52,837 bases of DNA from a virus. The stretch spans positions 1 through 52,837 of IMG/VR virus record IMGVR_UViG_3300042361_000312; one strand, given 5' to 3'. The position numbers and the translations under genes are program-made. Under the pieces are notes generated by a model. That model was not told where the DNA came from and ran no database searches. It was given only the letters and a program-made list of their open reading frames with translations. Positions 1 to 9,233 of this stretch are shown here, one piece after another (the first letter of the stretch is position 1; every line of letters begins with the position of its first letter).

Positions 1-2778
1 TCAAAGAAAATCATCCCCACCAGCAAGCGGATGGTCGAGCTATGGGGGCTGTCCACCGGCACCGCCAAGACCGACATCATTCTTGGTCAGGGCGAAAACG
101 GGGACATCGTGCAGTTCGATGAGGGCACTGAAACCACCAAGTTCGCTGGTCAGTTCACCGGGGATCGCCCAGTGGCCTTCTCCCAAGGTCGCCGTGGTGA
201 GGTCTACATCTACCAAGGCTACGGCAAGCGTGGGTTGGTGCGAGACTCATCGGGGACTGTTCGGCCTGTGGGATTGGATGCCCCAACGACAAAGCCCGAA
301 ATCACCATTGACACCGCTGCCAGCTACTACGTTGCCCGCGTAGACATTATCGACGCTGGTAACGGCTACAACCTTCCTCCTACTGTCAGCATTGCCCCTC
401 CTCCCGCTGGTGGCAAGCAGGCTACGGCACTCTCTCGCATCTCTGACGCGCGAGTGTCAGAAACTGAGATGGTCAGCAACGGGGCTGGCTACACGAAAGT
501 GCCCTGTGTCACGTTCACCGACACACCCAACGGACCAGCTACTGGAACGGGCGCATCAGCCAGCATTGAGCTAGAAGATGGTCATGGAATAGGTGATCAA
601 GACACCGGCATCGTCTACTGGGAAATATCCGAGCTACCCACTTGGTTCTGGCTCTGCCTGTCTACCTACGCCCGCGAGGGGCAGGGCATCATTGTCAACG
701 CAACGGGCGGCTCTGGCAGTGGTGCCAGTGCTATTTTCTGGCTTGACGGTGGCCTATACAACGGCAACTGCCTCGACCAGAACGCAGACGGCACGGAACT
801 GAGCGACTTTGGTGTTCGCGTTCAGGCTTATAACTTTGGCTCAGGCTACAAAGCAGGGGATGTTGTCACTGCACAAATTCATGTGGCAAACAGTTGGACG
901 AGTAGTTTTGGCCAAACCGGCCCAGACTGCAATACCTATCAGCAATGCCAGCTAAAAGCGGAGGGTGTCACCCGGTATGGCCCCACTGCGCCTGATCTTA
1001 CTTCGATCATTGAGGCAAACCCATACAAGCAGAGAAGGATTAAGACCAAGGTAGCCAACGGTGGCTCTGGATACCTGACCCCGCCAGTCTTCACAACTGA
1101 GGGTGGCGACATCATCAACACCGAGGTCGATTGTGACGGCAAGGTCACCAAGCTGATCCTTGCGGAGCCAGAAAAACTCTACCTCTTTCCTCCCAAGCTG
1201 GTAAACGAGGACGGGGACGTTGGTGGTGCTAGGGGGCTGGCTATCGTCAGGGCCCACTTCCGTGGCAAGTACCAGTGCTACTACAGGTATGCAGATGAGA
1301 ACGTGACCAAGGAGAGCGGTGGACCGATCTACTCAAACCTCAGTCCCGTCAATGAAGTGGACTGCGGTGATGTGGCGAAGAAGCTCACATGGACGCTACC
1401 GGGCACCCCTCCAGCAACTGCCACTCATGTAGAGCTTTGGCGGTCCAGTAGCAATCAGGCCACCCAGCTATTCAGGGTTGTCAAGCTGCCTGCCTCGACC
1501 ACCACCTACGAAGACCTTCTGTCAGATGCCGACCTAGTGCAGGACACCAAGAGAGAGGGCTACGAAACCCAGCCCATTCTCTACTCAGACGGCAGCCTGA
1601 ACATGAACAAGTACGGGATCGCCAGCGCGGACTTCGCGGTGGGTGTGGTGTTTCAGGACCGCACCTTCCTTGGAGTAGATACCACAGGGAAACGGCCCAA
1701 CACCTTGCTGTTCTCCGAGGCCGACAAGCCCGAGGCTGTGCCCGAAACCAATGAGCTACCGCTACAGACCAACGTCCGCGATACGGACTACATCACTGCC
1801 TTGATTCCCTACGCTGGAGCCCTGATGGTCTGTCAGTCGAGGCATATCAATCGGCTGAACTTTGTCTCTCGTCCCGAGATGGATGCCACCACCTCGCTGG
1901 TTGCCTACCGAGGCTGCCTGAATCAGAGGTGCTGGGACATCTGGATGGGCACTGGCTACCTCTTGGATGACAACGGCTTCTACACGCTTGATCCTCAGGG
2001 TCAGGTCGAGGACATTTCGGACAACATCGCCAGCTTGTTCCGCACCAGTCCCGATCCGACCGTGGACACCATTGATTTCAGCAAGCGGGAATGGTTCTTC
2101 GTGAGGGCCGACAAGAACTTGGGGGTCATCCGCATCCACGTTTCATTCAACGGGGACGAGGGCATCTACCCATCCCGCCAGATTGTCTATGACCCCGACT
2201 CCAAGACCTACTGGCAGGAGAAATACCCATACGTTTTCAGTGCCGCCACAGAGGCGCGGATGGAAGATGGCTCTATCCAAGCCATCACTGCCAGCGAGTC
2301 GAACCTCCACTTGTTTGCCGATGGTCTTACGGACGATGGCACCCCTGTGGATTACGCATTCCGCACCGGGAACATGGAGTTCATCACCGATTCCACTGCC
2401 AAGAACGGTGGTCAGCAAAACTCCCGCAATGTCGCCGTGGTCTATCGGCCAACTGACTCCGATTCCTTGCTGAAACTGTCCAACTTTTACAACGGCAGCA
2501 ACACCCCCCGAGGCAACGTAGCCATGAGGGATCGCGGGGTGGGGTTCATCCATGACATGGAGGCACCGGAAGCCTTTGTCAACATGGTCAAGCTGCCCCA
2601 CCAAGAGGCTGAGTCGCACGGCATTGCCAGAGCCCTGTTTGCGGGCAAGACCATAGAGGCTTTCTATGGCAATGACTCCCATGTATCTGTTCGCCTACAT
2701 GGGCAGCAAAGCAACTCTGGCCCCGTTGTAATCCACTCTGTAGATTTAGATGGAGTTGCAGCCGCCGGGAGCGAGTAG
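1..2778 (+). CDS. Large tail protein, 5'-truncated by window edge
   Basis: The frame is open from base 1, so the start lies outside the window; 925 residues are visible. The N-terminal half has at least four related segments with a G-x-GY core (GNGYNLPP, GAGYTKVP, GSGYKAGD, GSGYLTPP), spaced irregularly and followed by beta-rich sequence. Next comes a fibronectin-III-like stretch (LTWTLPGTPP...HVELWRSS), then a Trp/Tyr/Asp-rich C-terminal half that could be a beta-propeller. This composition suits a tail nozzle, hub or adsorption protein, and the gene sits between collagen-like fibre genes and other virion genes. Family assignment is inference; no enzyme motif is seen. The stop TAG shares its G with the GTG start of the next gene. 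Confidence 0.6.
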   Translation, partial: SKKIIPTSKRMVELWGLSTGTAKTDIILGQGENGDIVQFDEGTETTKFAGQFTGDRPVAFSQGRRGEVYIYQGYGKRGLVRDSSGTVRPVGLDAPTTKPEITIDTAASYYVARVDIIDAGNGYNLPPTVSIAPPPAGGKQATALSRISDARVSETEMVSNGAGYTKVPCVTFTDTPNGPATGTGASASIELEDGHGIGDQDTGIVYWEISELPTWFWLCLSTYAREGQGIIVNATGGSGSGASAIFWLDGGLYNGNCLDQNADGTELSDFGVRVQAYNFGSGYKAGDVVTAQIHVANSWTSSFGQTGPDCNTYQQCQLKAEGVTRYGPTAPDLTSIIEANPYKQRRIKTKVANGGSGYLTPPVFTTEGGDIINTEVDCDGKVTKLILAEPEKLYLFPPKLVNEDGDVGGARGLAIVRAHFRGKYQCYYRYADENVTKESGGPIYSNLSPVNEVDCGDVAKKLTWTLPGTPPATATHVELWRSSSNQATQLFRVVKLPASTTTYEDLLSDADLVQDTKREGYETQPILYSDGSLNMNKYGIASADFAVGVVFQDRTFLGVDTTGKRPNTLLFSEADKPEAVPETNELPLQTNVRDTDYITALIPYAGALMVCQSRHINRLNFVSRPEMDATTSLVAYRGCLNQRCWDIWMGTGYLLDDNGFYTLDPQGQVEDISDNIASLFRTSPDPTVDTIDFSKREWFFVRADKNLGVIRIHVSFNGDEGIYPSRQIVYDPDSKTYWQEKYPYVFSAATEARMEDGSIQAITASESNLHLFADGLTDDGTPVDYAFRTGNMEFITDSTAKNGGQQNSRNVAVVYRPTDSDSLLKLSNFYNGSNTPRGNVAMRDRGVGFIHDMEAPEAFVNMVKLPHQEAESHGIARALFAGKTIEAFYGNDSHVSVRLHGQQSNSGPVVIHSVDLDGVAAAGSE

Positions 2779-3428
2779 TGTCCTACGAAAAAGCTATCAA
2801 CGAAATCCAAGGTCTGCTTACCCAGACAGGCATTCCTCCGGGTCATGCACAGGACATAGCCGCCCGTCTGTCATCGGCATTGTCTCTGTACTATGACTAC
2901 CGTGCAAACGGTGGCGGCGGCGATAACTCGTCCACCAACCTCGACAACATCTCCCGGGCCAACAGCGAAGGTGCTGCCTTCAGGAACCGCTTTGGTGCCC
3001 CTGAAGAGGATCGCAAGCCGGGACTCGCTGGTAGGGCAGGCAAGGATGGTCTAAGTGCTTGGGCGAGGGGTGCCACTGGAGCCGCTGGCCAAGACGGCCA
3101 AGACGGTAGCAGCGACAACTACAACACATTCTATGATTACAGCACTACGGTTGTCGGCGGTGGTAGTGGCGTAGACCTAGGCAGAGTTCCCTGCGATTCA
3201 CTGAAGAAAAAGCTCAATGATTGCGGGATTAAGACGGGGGGCGGCTGCGAGGGGTGTGATAAGTGCAACCCCAAGTGCTGCCCCGGGTATGGCGGCACGG
3301 GAATGCTCAACGGCCAGTCTCTCTGCGCTGTCGTGGACTCTCAAGCCCGAATGCTCAAAGAGATCAGAGGGCGGCTGGACAAGATCGAAAAGATGCTTGA
3401 GGACACGGTGGACTGCCCAGACTCATGA
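2778..3428 (+). CDS. Short collagen-like, Cys-rich tail-associated protein
   Basis: This 216-residue protein starts at GTG overlapping the upstream stop by one base. It has an N-terminal helical part, a short imperfect collagen-like G-x-y stretch (about residues 75-110, with GLAGRAGKDG and GAAGQDGQDG), and a cysteine cluster (CEGCDKCNPKCC, about 155-167). It ends in a coiled coil (LKEIRGRLDKIEKMLED). Such architecture is typical of trimeric phage fibres or fibre adaptors. Position after the large tail protein supports a virion role; the exact role is unknown. Confidence 0.55.
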   Translation: MSYEKAINEIQGLLTQTGIPPGHAQDIAARLSSALSLYYDYRANGGGGDNSSTNLDNISRANSEGAAFRNRFGAPEEDRKPGLAGRAGKDGLSAWARGATGAAGQDGQDGSSDNYNTFYDYSTTVVGGGSGVDLGRVPCDSLKKKLNDCGIKTGGGCEGCDKCNPKCCPGYGGTGMLNGQSLCAVVDSQARMLKEIRGRLDKIEKMLEDTVDCPDS

Positions 3429-4309
3429 GCAAGTTCCTGAAAAAAGAAGGCAAGCTGGTCAAGCAGAACGGGAGGCTGGTTAAGTCCTCTGACCCCGCAA
3501 GCTGTAAGTGCTGTCCCACTGGTGACCCCTGCCTATTCGGGCTCTGCATCTGGAGGCCACCCGACCCTTGCTCTACAGGAAACTGTCGCCCAACACTCTT
3601 GCTAGACCCAGATGACCCTGACGTTTGCAATGGGTTTCCATACGACTGCAAGAGCGAGTCGGCCTGCAATCAGTGGTATGCGGCCAACCCCAATCCCCTA
3701 TGTGATTGCTGGTTCTGCGAGGACGGGGTGTGGGCCAACAAGCCAGCTTACGCCAAAGATTGTTCCGAGCAGGGCGGCTACACGGGCTCCAGCCCTCCCG
3801 AAGGCGTGGTGTGCGAGCCGCCACCGCCAGTTTCCTGCGGGGTTCCTGTCCCAAGGACCGCTACTGTCAACCTGTGTGGATTCATTGACCGAGCTTTCAA
3901 GCCACCCTGCGTGGGAGGGCAAACAGGGTATGCGGCCTTCTTTAATCAGACGGTAAATCTGACCCTGAAAGACCCGGTGCCAGCCGAGCCTATTACTTGG
4001 ATTGGTGAGTTGTCTCTTCCAGCCGGGTGGTCCGCACACAAGGTATATCTTTATCGCGGCACGGAGTCCTTTGAGTCATGCAACTGGGCGCAGATTCAGA
4101 TAACCTCCTCGCAGTGCGTAAGTGCCATATTCAGTCGAGGCAACTCTGAGCCGCTGCCGCCCTTTGCTTCGGGGTGGACTTTTGGGGCACTGCGCACCAC
4201 GGCCCCCGCCCCAGACCTAACGCTCCTAACTCCCAGAAACATTGCCTTTGACCGCCAAAGCACTTGCCGGGTTGAGTTTGGTGGCACAAGAGAGAACCCC
4301 CTCCCATGA
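3425..4309 (+). CDS. Cys-rich virion-associated protein, unknown
   Basis: This 294-residue protein is coupled to the upstream gene by an ATGA overlap. The first 25 residues are basic (MSKFLKKEGKLVKQNGRLVK). It then has about 20 cysteines, many in CxC, CC and CxxC arrangements (SCKCCPTGDPC, CDCWFCEDG), followed by a beta-rich C-terminal domain. There is no signal peptide. I do not recognise the family; the cysteines suggest a disulfide- or metal-stabilised extracellular structure, and the setting between tail genes suggests a tail or fibre component. Confidence 0.5.
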   Translation: MSKFLKKEGKLVKQNGRLVKSSDPASCKCCPTGDPCLFGLCIWRPPDPCSTGNCRPTLLLDPDDPDVCNGFPYDCKSESACNQWYAANPNPLCDCWFCEDGVWANKPAYAKDCSEQGGYTGSSPPEGVVCEPPPPVSCGVPVPRTATVNLCGFIDRAFKPPCVGGQTGYAAFFNQTVNLTLKDPVPAEPITWIGELSLPAGWSAHKVYLYRGTESFESCNWAQIQITSSQCVSAIFSRGNSEPLPPFASGWTFGALRTTAPAPDLTLLTPRNIAFDRQSTCRVEFGGTRENPLP

Positions 4310-4731
4310 TTACCTGCCACAAAGACAACCTGATAGCCAGATGCCAAGAGCGGGGCTACACCCTTGAACAGGTGATGCCCTGTGTAACCAAGCAAAAGGG
4401 GGACTTGTGGGTCATAGACGAGACTCACGCCAGCTACCCCCATGCCCGTGGCCCTGAGAAGCCGAAGTGTCTGGCGGGCACCCAACTCAAGGGGTTACTC
4501 AAGCGGGTTGGGATTACGGCTGCCCCGGGCTGTAGCTGTAACGCCAAGGCTGCCCACATGGACAAGATGGGCTGCCAATGGACCCGGGACAACATTGAAA
4601 CCGTGGTCGATTGGCTGGCAGAGGAGTCCAAGAAGCGGGGCCTGCCGTTTGTCCGCATGGCCGGGAGGGCCTTGGTTATGGCTGCGGTTACGCTGGCTGA
4701 GAGAAAAGCCCAAAGTAGCGTTTCAGTTTGA
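4306..4731 (+). CDS. Small Cys protein with GCSCNAKA motif
   Basis: This 141-residue protein has an ATGA overlap with the previous gene. The central segment (GTQLKGLLKRVGITAAPGCS, then CNAKAAHMDKMGCQW) and a following WLAEESKKRGLPF segment resemble a family I remember from Planctomycetota genomes and their mobile elements, where a GCxCxxRAxxMD motif recurs. Function is unknown; the conserved cysteines could bind metal. It is the last gene before a putative late promoter. The family link is from memory and needs a profile search. Confidence 0.5.
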   Translation: MITCHKDNLIARCQERGYTLEQVMPCVTKQKGDLWVIDETHASYPHARGPEKPKCLAGTQLKGLLKRVGITAAPGCSCNAKAAHMDKMGCQWTRDNIETVVDWLAEESKKRGLPFVRMAGRALVMAAVTLAERKAQSSVSV

Positions 4732-4750
4732 TGCGAGCGGGACATAAATA
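4714..4750 (+). promoter_or_regulatory. Putative late promoter, copy 1
   Basis: This 37-bp segment aligns without gaps to 51026-51062, with about 29 identities. The blocks AGTAGCG, TTCAGTTT and CGGGACATAAATA are shared. It lies just upstream of the start at 4756. A -35-like TTCAGT and a -10-like CATAAA are 15 bp apart. A third, weaker copy is at 35046-35059. The repeat upstream of three virion gene blocks fits a late promoter, possibly read by the phage sigma-like factor (23965-24504). Confidence 0.5.
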
Positions 4751-4755
4751 AGGTG

Positions 4756-5283
4756 ATGAAAAACCCTTGGGCCAACTCCGTTCTTGGCAGCTTTAACTGG
4801 GGCAACGCGCAGCCTGCCCCCGCCAAGCCAGCGGATGACGAGAAGGAAGACGAGAAAGAGGCACCGCAGCCAGCCGCCCAGCCTCGACCGCAGGCTGCCC
4901 AGGCTGCCCCCTCCCGAAAGCCGCAGAACAGCATGAATATGTTTCAAGAACACGCTGCCATGCAGGCAGATATGTACAAGTCCACCCAGGATGCTTGGCA
5001 GAGAGAGCATGACTCACGGGTGGCTCAGGCCCGAGAGGCCCGCAAGCAAGCACATGAGTACCAGCTAGAAATGCTGCGGCAGCAAGGTGCTTCACAGCGG
5101 GGTGCGGCATCACAAGCCTACTCTGCCGCCCCTTCAGATGCCGCCCGTCAGGCCCGTAATCGCTCTCTCTTGGGGATGGCAGGGATAGGTGGCCGCACTC
5201 TTCGATATGACGGGCAGGGGAACCGGACGGTCACCCCTCACCCTTTCGGCAACAGCCCACTCGCCCGCTCACTGTTGGGTTAA
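4756..5283 (+). CDS. Ala/Gln-rich virion-associated protein
   Basis: This protein of about 175 residues starts at ATG 4756, with GTG 4753 as an alternative, after AAGG. It is low complexity: an acidic, Ala/Pro-rich N-terminus (residues 20-55), a Gln/Ala/Arg-rich helical middle likely to form coiled coil, and a Gly/Arg C-terminus. It heads a set of small helical proteins followed by three very large ones, all directly downstream of a putative late promoter. A minor or ejected virion protein is likely, but this is inference from position and composition. Confidence 0.5.
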   Translation: MKNPWANSVLGSFNWGNAQPAPAKPADDEKEDEKEAPQPAAQPRPQAAQAAPSRKPQNSMNMFQEHAAMQADMYKSTQDAWQREHDSRVAQAREARKQAHEYQLEMLRQQGASQRGAASQAYSAAPSDAARQARNRSLLGMAGIGGRTLRYDGQGNRTVTPHPFGNSPLARSLLG

Positions 5284-5286
5284 TCC

Positions 5287-5706
5287 ATGAAGTCGCCGCT
5301 CCCACAAGCACCCACACCGAATTCAGCCCCCAAGATGCCCACCAATGGGCAGGGGATCAGCACTGGCTCTATCCGCCAGGGGCTTCTCAAGGAGTCTTCT
5401 GCCTTCACTCCGAAAACCGGGACGGCTACCGGGGACCGGGCTGCCAGCGATTACGCCAAGGGTATGGCTTTCTCCAATGCCGCCCAGGTGAACCGGGACT
5501 CCATGAAGGCCAACGCGGACATGGGCAACAAGCAGGCACAGCAAGGCGAGCAGATGGGCCAGCAATGGAGGCAGGCTCAGATGGGGCGTTACAAGCAACT
5601 GATGGGGCAGCGTAACCAACAGTCCTCTCTCGCCGCCAAGCTGCTTGAGCAACAGATCGGATTGCAGAGCGATTGGCAGACCAGCCTCATCGGAATGATT
5701 GGGTAA
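5287..5706 (+). CDS. Gln-rich helical virion-associated protein
   Basis: This 139-residue protein starts 3 nt after the preceding stop. The first 50 residues are disordered (Pro, Thr, Gly). The rest is predicted helical and very rich in Gln, Met, Asn and Lys (GNKQAQQGEQMGQQWRQAQM). It is similar in style to the flanking small proteins 4756-5283 and 5709-6170, with no recognised domain. It probably forms part of the virion interior with the large proteins downstream. Confidence 0.45.
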   Translation: MKSPLPQAPTPNSAPKMPTNGQGISTGSIRQGLLKESSAFTPKTGTATGDRAASDYAKGMAFSNAAQVNRDSMKANADMGNKQAQQGEQMGQQWRQAQMGRYKQLMGQRNQQSSLAAKLLEQQIGLQSDWQTSLIGMIG

Positions 5707-5708
5707 CC

Positions 5709-6170
5709 ATGCTAGGCGCAAGCAACACACCGTTCCGCATCAAGCCGCCCCGGCTGATTGCCGACTCAGCTACCGAGGACATGGCGAACAACGTCTATGC
5801 CAGTGGCTTGCAGAAGGGGCAGACCGCAGGCAGGGATGCCTTGCAGGCCAACGCTGGCAAGGGCTTTTCCGTTGGTGCCAACCAACAGATGTATGCCGCC
5901 CAGGCCGAGGCAGCCGGTGCCGCCGAGGGGGCCAAGGGTGCTGCCGCCATTCGTGCGGAAGACCAGGGCTTTAACTCTCAGGCGAAATTCGACAACGAGA
6001 TGCTTCGCCAAGGGGCTATGGCTTTTGACTACGGACAGATGACTGACGCAAACGATGCAGGATTTGGATACAAGTTCAATCAACAAACCAACCGAGCGTC
6101 TGTTCGATACGCTCGCCAACAGGCACAGCAACGTCTGCGTCTTGCCATGTTGGGTAAGGGTCTTGCCTAG
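5709..6170 (+). CDS. Ala/Gln-rich helical virion-associated protein
   Basis: ATG 5709, two bases after the previous stop, gives 153 residues (MLGASNTPFRIKPPRL...). The sequence is Ala/Gly/Gln-rich and mostly helical, with aromatic residues near the C-terminus (FDYGQMTDANDAGFGYKFNQ). It recalls small internal core proteins of podoviruses in composition and in lying upstream of larger internal proteins, but no family is recognised. A longer in-frame start at 5673 would overlap the upstream gene and is not favoured. Confidence 0.5.
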   Translation: MLGASNTPFRIKPPRLIADSATEDMANNVYASGLQKGQTAGRDALQANAGKGFSVGANQQMYAAQAEAAGAAEGAKGAAAIRAEDQGFNSQAKFDNEMLRQGAMAFDYGQMTDANDAGFGYKFNQQTNRASVRYARQQAQQRLRLAMLGKGLA

Positions 6171-6178
6171 GAGTAGTG

Positions 6179-6460
6179 ATGAGCCACCAAGCGATTAGCG
6201 GTCTTGATCTGGATGACCTCACCCCTAAGCAGCTTCGCAAGATGCTGAATGGGCTTGTGCGTAATCAACTCCCCTACGGCAAGAAGACCGACGAGGAGAA
6301 GGAGAAGCACGCGGAGAAGGACGAAGAAGAGTCCAGCTCCCTCGCTGACTTGAAGGAGTCCAAGAACGGCAAGCCCAAGACCCCCAAGGTGGAAGAGGAC
6401 GATCTGGTTGCTGAGAAAGACCTGCCGTTCCGCCGCAAGAAGAAGAAGGAAGACGCATGA
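6179..6460 (+). CDS. Highly charged small protein
   Basis: This 93-residue protein starts at ATG 6179 after AGGAGTAGTG. A short helical N-terminus (LDLDDLTPKQLRKMLNGLVR) precedes a Glu/Lys-rich disordered region and a C-terminus ending in six basic residues before EDA (RRKKKKEDA). It is coupled to the next gene by an ATGA overlap. Function is unknown; it is probably a minor virion or assembly protein. Confidence 0.45.
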   Translation: MSHQAISGLDLDDLTPKQLRKMLNGLVRNQLPYGKKTDEEKEKHAEKDEEESSSLADLKESKNGKPKTPKVEEDDLVAEKDLPFRRKKKKEDA

Positions 6461-9231
6461 GCCGCACAATTCGCAAGCTGCTTGGAGAGGCCGACAATGT
6501 GCCTGACGCACCTCGCGTAAAGACTGGCGAAGGGGCCGCGCGCAAGGCCCTGGCCCAGAACCCGAACAAGGCTGGTCACAACGTAGACACTGCCCTTCCT
6601 CTCAGTTTTGTTCGCAACCTGATCTACAGCGGTGCGCCCGAGGACTTGGCACAGCTTCGCAAGATCGTGGACAACATGTCCCCCGATGAGCAAGACAAGC
6701 TCTTGCGAACCATCACGGCGGAAACACGCAATCCCCAGGTGGCTGGCATTGACCCCGCGACCAAGAAGCCCCGCCCGATTGAGCTTACCGAAGAAGGCAA
6801 GATGCTGGTCGATGCGGTGTTCAATGGGGTGGACCCGGATGCCTCTTGGATTCAGAACAAGCCTGCCACTCCTGGCGGTGGCGTTCGCCTGGACGGTATT
6901 GATGCACAGGCAGGGATGGAGCCAAAACCGTTCCAGCCAGAGAATCCATCGGAAGACCCCAAGGTTCTGAAGGACGTTACGAGCAATCGTGGTGAGCTTG
7001 GTCTGAGGAAGGGCAAGGACAAGGACGGCAACACCGTCTACTACCCCAAGTACACAGACGAGAACACTGACCCCCAGACGCGGCGGGCTATTGAGCGAGC
7101 CAACGAGGGTCTTCGTGTTGGCCCTGTCTATGACGATGCCGCCAACACTCCACGGGGATCGGGAGTCAATCCGCGTCCCCCAGGCAGGGCTCTGGCCGCA
7201 GGGACTCAGACCCCCAAGCAGAAAGCCACCGCGTTAATGAACCGGCTTGCTGAAAACAGCAATGCCCATGACGTAATCGACAGCAAGCGGGCAAGCGATC
7301 CGCTGATGTTCGACACTGCGGATAGCAGACAAGACAACCCTAGCGTCTTTGCTCCGGGTAACACCGGCAGCAAAATGAAGAGACACGTTACGAGTGTCCG
7401 GCCCGCCGACCACAGCGATGCACTTGATGCCTTCCGCACAGTGAAGAGGGGTGAGTTCACTACCCCCAACCAGCAGTACAGTTCCGCAGAAGAGTTCGCC
7501 CGTGATTTCGTTTCCACCACGAACAAAGAGAGCATGAACGTCACGCCCGTCACGGCAGGCGAGCGAGCGGATGCGACTGAGTTGCTTCAGGATTACAACC
7601 ACGATCCTGACTTCCCTGTTGATCGGATGAATGGCGGCGACATCCCCCCTGGCCAGATGGCCGAAAAGAAGGCTGGCCCTCTTCTTCGTCAGAATATGCC
7701 TGACTCAGTGAAGGCCGCACAGACGGCAGAGCGGGCACTGATGATGGAGCAAACGATTGCCTCCCTCACCCGCAAATTTGAGGATATTTTCGGGCATCAA
7801 GGGTGGGGCGAGAACTACAAGCCAAGCACCCGCCCGGGTACGAGTGATCCCATTGAGCGTGGCCCCGCAAGTGATGGCGTGGCTACCACTCAGGACCCAT
7901 CCAACGTCCCCAATCTTGGCACTCCGAACGTGCGTGGTGAGGCTCCTGCCTTGAAGTCGCGTGTCGCCCAAGGAAACCCCGGCACGGAACTTGGTGACGA
8001 GGTTGGCCCAGAAGAGCTTGCTGACCTTCAGCAACGAGTAAGTGGTGAAGGCGAACCAATCTCGACTGAAGAGGTGGACCCCAACTTTGCCCTTGGCCGA
8101 GACTTGGGTGACCGCCGTGGGGTGAACAGCAAGCCTGCCAAGGAACTCCCCGGCAACAAGCCAGGGTCTTACAACGCGGTTGTGTATGACGAGGACGGGA
8201 AGAAAAAGTATATCCCTGACGGCGACCGTCCCTTTGCTAGATACAACCGGGAGAACCGCGACGTTCCCCAGTCTGACCTTGATCGGCGGCGGCTGTTTGC
8301 GGAGGAAATGAGCAAGAAGGTCGGCACCGAGATGGAGCGCACCTCTGTCTTGCGTAGACAGTTGCGGGAGCTTTTGGAGTCCGATGAGCCCGAGGCCCCG
8401 GGCACCAGTGCTGCGGCGGCGAAGGCCACCAAGATTGCCGAACTTCAGCGACGGCTGACGTTGGCAAAGCGGCTGGACTCCATGTCTGGCATCAACTCCA
8501 TGCAGACGATGGACCGCGAGGCGGGAACCATAAACCGCTCGTTCAATCCCTTCCCGGCCCAGACCGGGGGAGACTTGATTCCTGTCACCCCGGCCAACCC
8601 AAGCTCTGCCGGTGGCTCTATGGTGCCCGGTAGTCAGAGTGCTGCCCCAGGTGGTGCGTTGATCCCAAGCACTACTGCCGACCTTCAGGGTGGCAAGCTG
8701 GCGGCATCCTCCACACCCATTGATGCTGACGAGATTCTGCCGCCCCGCAGGGACCTCGACCTCAACAACGAGCCGATTGATGCAGAGTTTGAGATCAAGA
8801 GAGAGCCTGATCCGGTTGAGGTTAAGAGAGAGCCTGACCTAGAAGATGTGGTAATCAACCGTCCTGAGGACCCGTCCGTACACACCCCTGATGCAACGCC
8901 GCAGGCCGAGCCTCAGTGGAAGAAATGGGCGAAGAGGGCTGGGCTTGTTGGTGGTGCGTTGGGCATTCGTGAACTCCTGATTCGTGGCGGGCAACCTCCA
9001 GTTGGTGGTGGGCAGCCGCCGGTTGGTGGTGGCATTGAGCCGCCACCCCCGGGCAACATCCCGCCGATGGGACCTCAAGGCCCAGAGGGATTCCCCTTCC
9101 CCTACGTTCCCCGTGGTGGCGAGGGAAGCCAAGACCTGGGTGCCAAGCCCGAGGACCGGATTCGTGCCCTGCGTAACTTCAACATGAACCTGAATCCCAA
9201 CACGCAAATTCTCCAGAACTGGACGAGGTAG
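6457..9231 (+). CDS. Very large disordered virion protein (ejection set, first)
   Basis: This 924-residue protein overlaps the previous gene by ATGA. Most of it is hydrophilic and low complexity, with scattered helices. Near the C-terminus is one hydrophobic segment (AGLVGGALGIRELLI, about residues 830-845) followed by two PPVGGGQ-type repeats and a Pro/Gly tail. No catalytic motif was found. Its size, and its place ahead of two further large proteins (456 and 1212 residues), suggest the internal or ejected proteins of podoviruses (compare the T7 gp14/15/16 set), by gene order and size only. Confidence 0.5.
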   Translation: MSRTIRKLLGEADNVPDAPRVKTGEGAARKALAQNPNKAGHNVDTALPLSFVRNLIYSGAPEDLAQLRKIVDNMSPDEQDKLLRTITAETRNPQVAGIDPATKKPRPIELTEEGKMLVDAVFNGVDPDASWIQNKPATPGGGVRLDGIDAQAGMEPKPFQPENPSEDPKVLKDVTSNRGELGLRKGKDKDGNTVYYPKYTDENTDPQTRRAIERANEGLRVGPVYDDAANTPRGSGVNPRPPGRALAAGTQTPKQKATALMNRLAENSNAHDVIDSKRASDPLMFDTADSRQDNPSVFAPGNTGSKMKRHVTSVRPADHSDALDAFRTVKRGEFTTPNQQYSSAEEFARDFVSTTNKESMNVTPVTAGERADATELLQDYNHDPDFPVDRMNGGDIPPGQMAEKKAGPLLRQNMPDSVKAAQTAERALMMEQTIASLTRKFEDIFGHQGWGENYKPSTRPGTSDPIERGPASDGVATTQDPSNVPNLGTPNVRGEAPALKSRVAQGNPGTELGDEVGPEELADLQQRVSGEGEPISTEEVDPNFALGRDLGDRRGVNSKPAKELPGNKPGSYNAVVYDEDGKKKYIPDGDRPFARYNRENRDVPQSDLDRRRLFAEEMSKKVGTEMERTSVLRRQLRELLESDEPEAPGTSAAAAKATKIAELQRRLTLAKRLDSMSGINSMQTMDREAGTINRSFNPFPAQTGGDLIPVTPANPSSAGGSMVPGSQSAAPGGALIPSTTADLQGGKLAASSTPIDADEILPPRRDLDLNNEPIDAEFEIKREPDPVEVKREPDLEDVVINRPEDPSVHTPDATPQAEPQWKKWAKRAGLVGGALGIRELLIRGGQPPVGGGQPPVGGGIEPPPPGNIPPMGPQGPEGFPFPYVPRGGEGSQDLGAKPEDRIRALRNFNMNLNPNTQILQNWTR

Positions 9232-9233
9232 CT

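Noticed and set aside
2143-2682. Long minus-strand frame inside the tail protein
   Set aside because: It mirrors the codon pattern of the plus-strand gene and has no independent ribosome binding site or motif.
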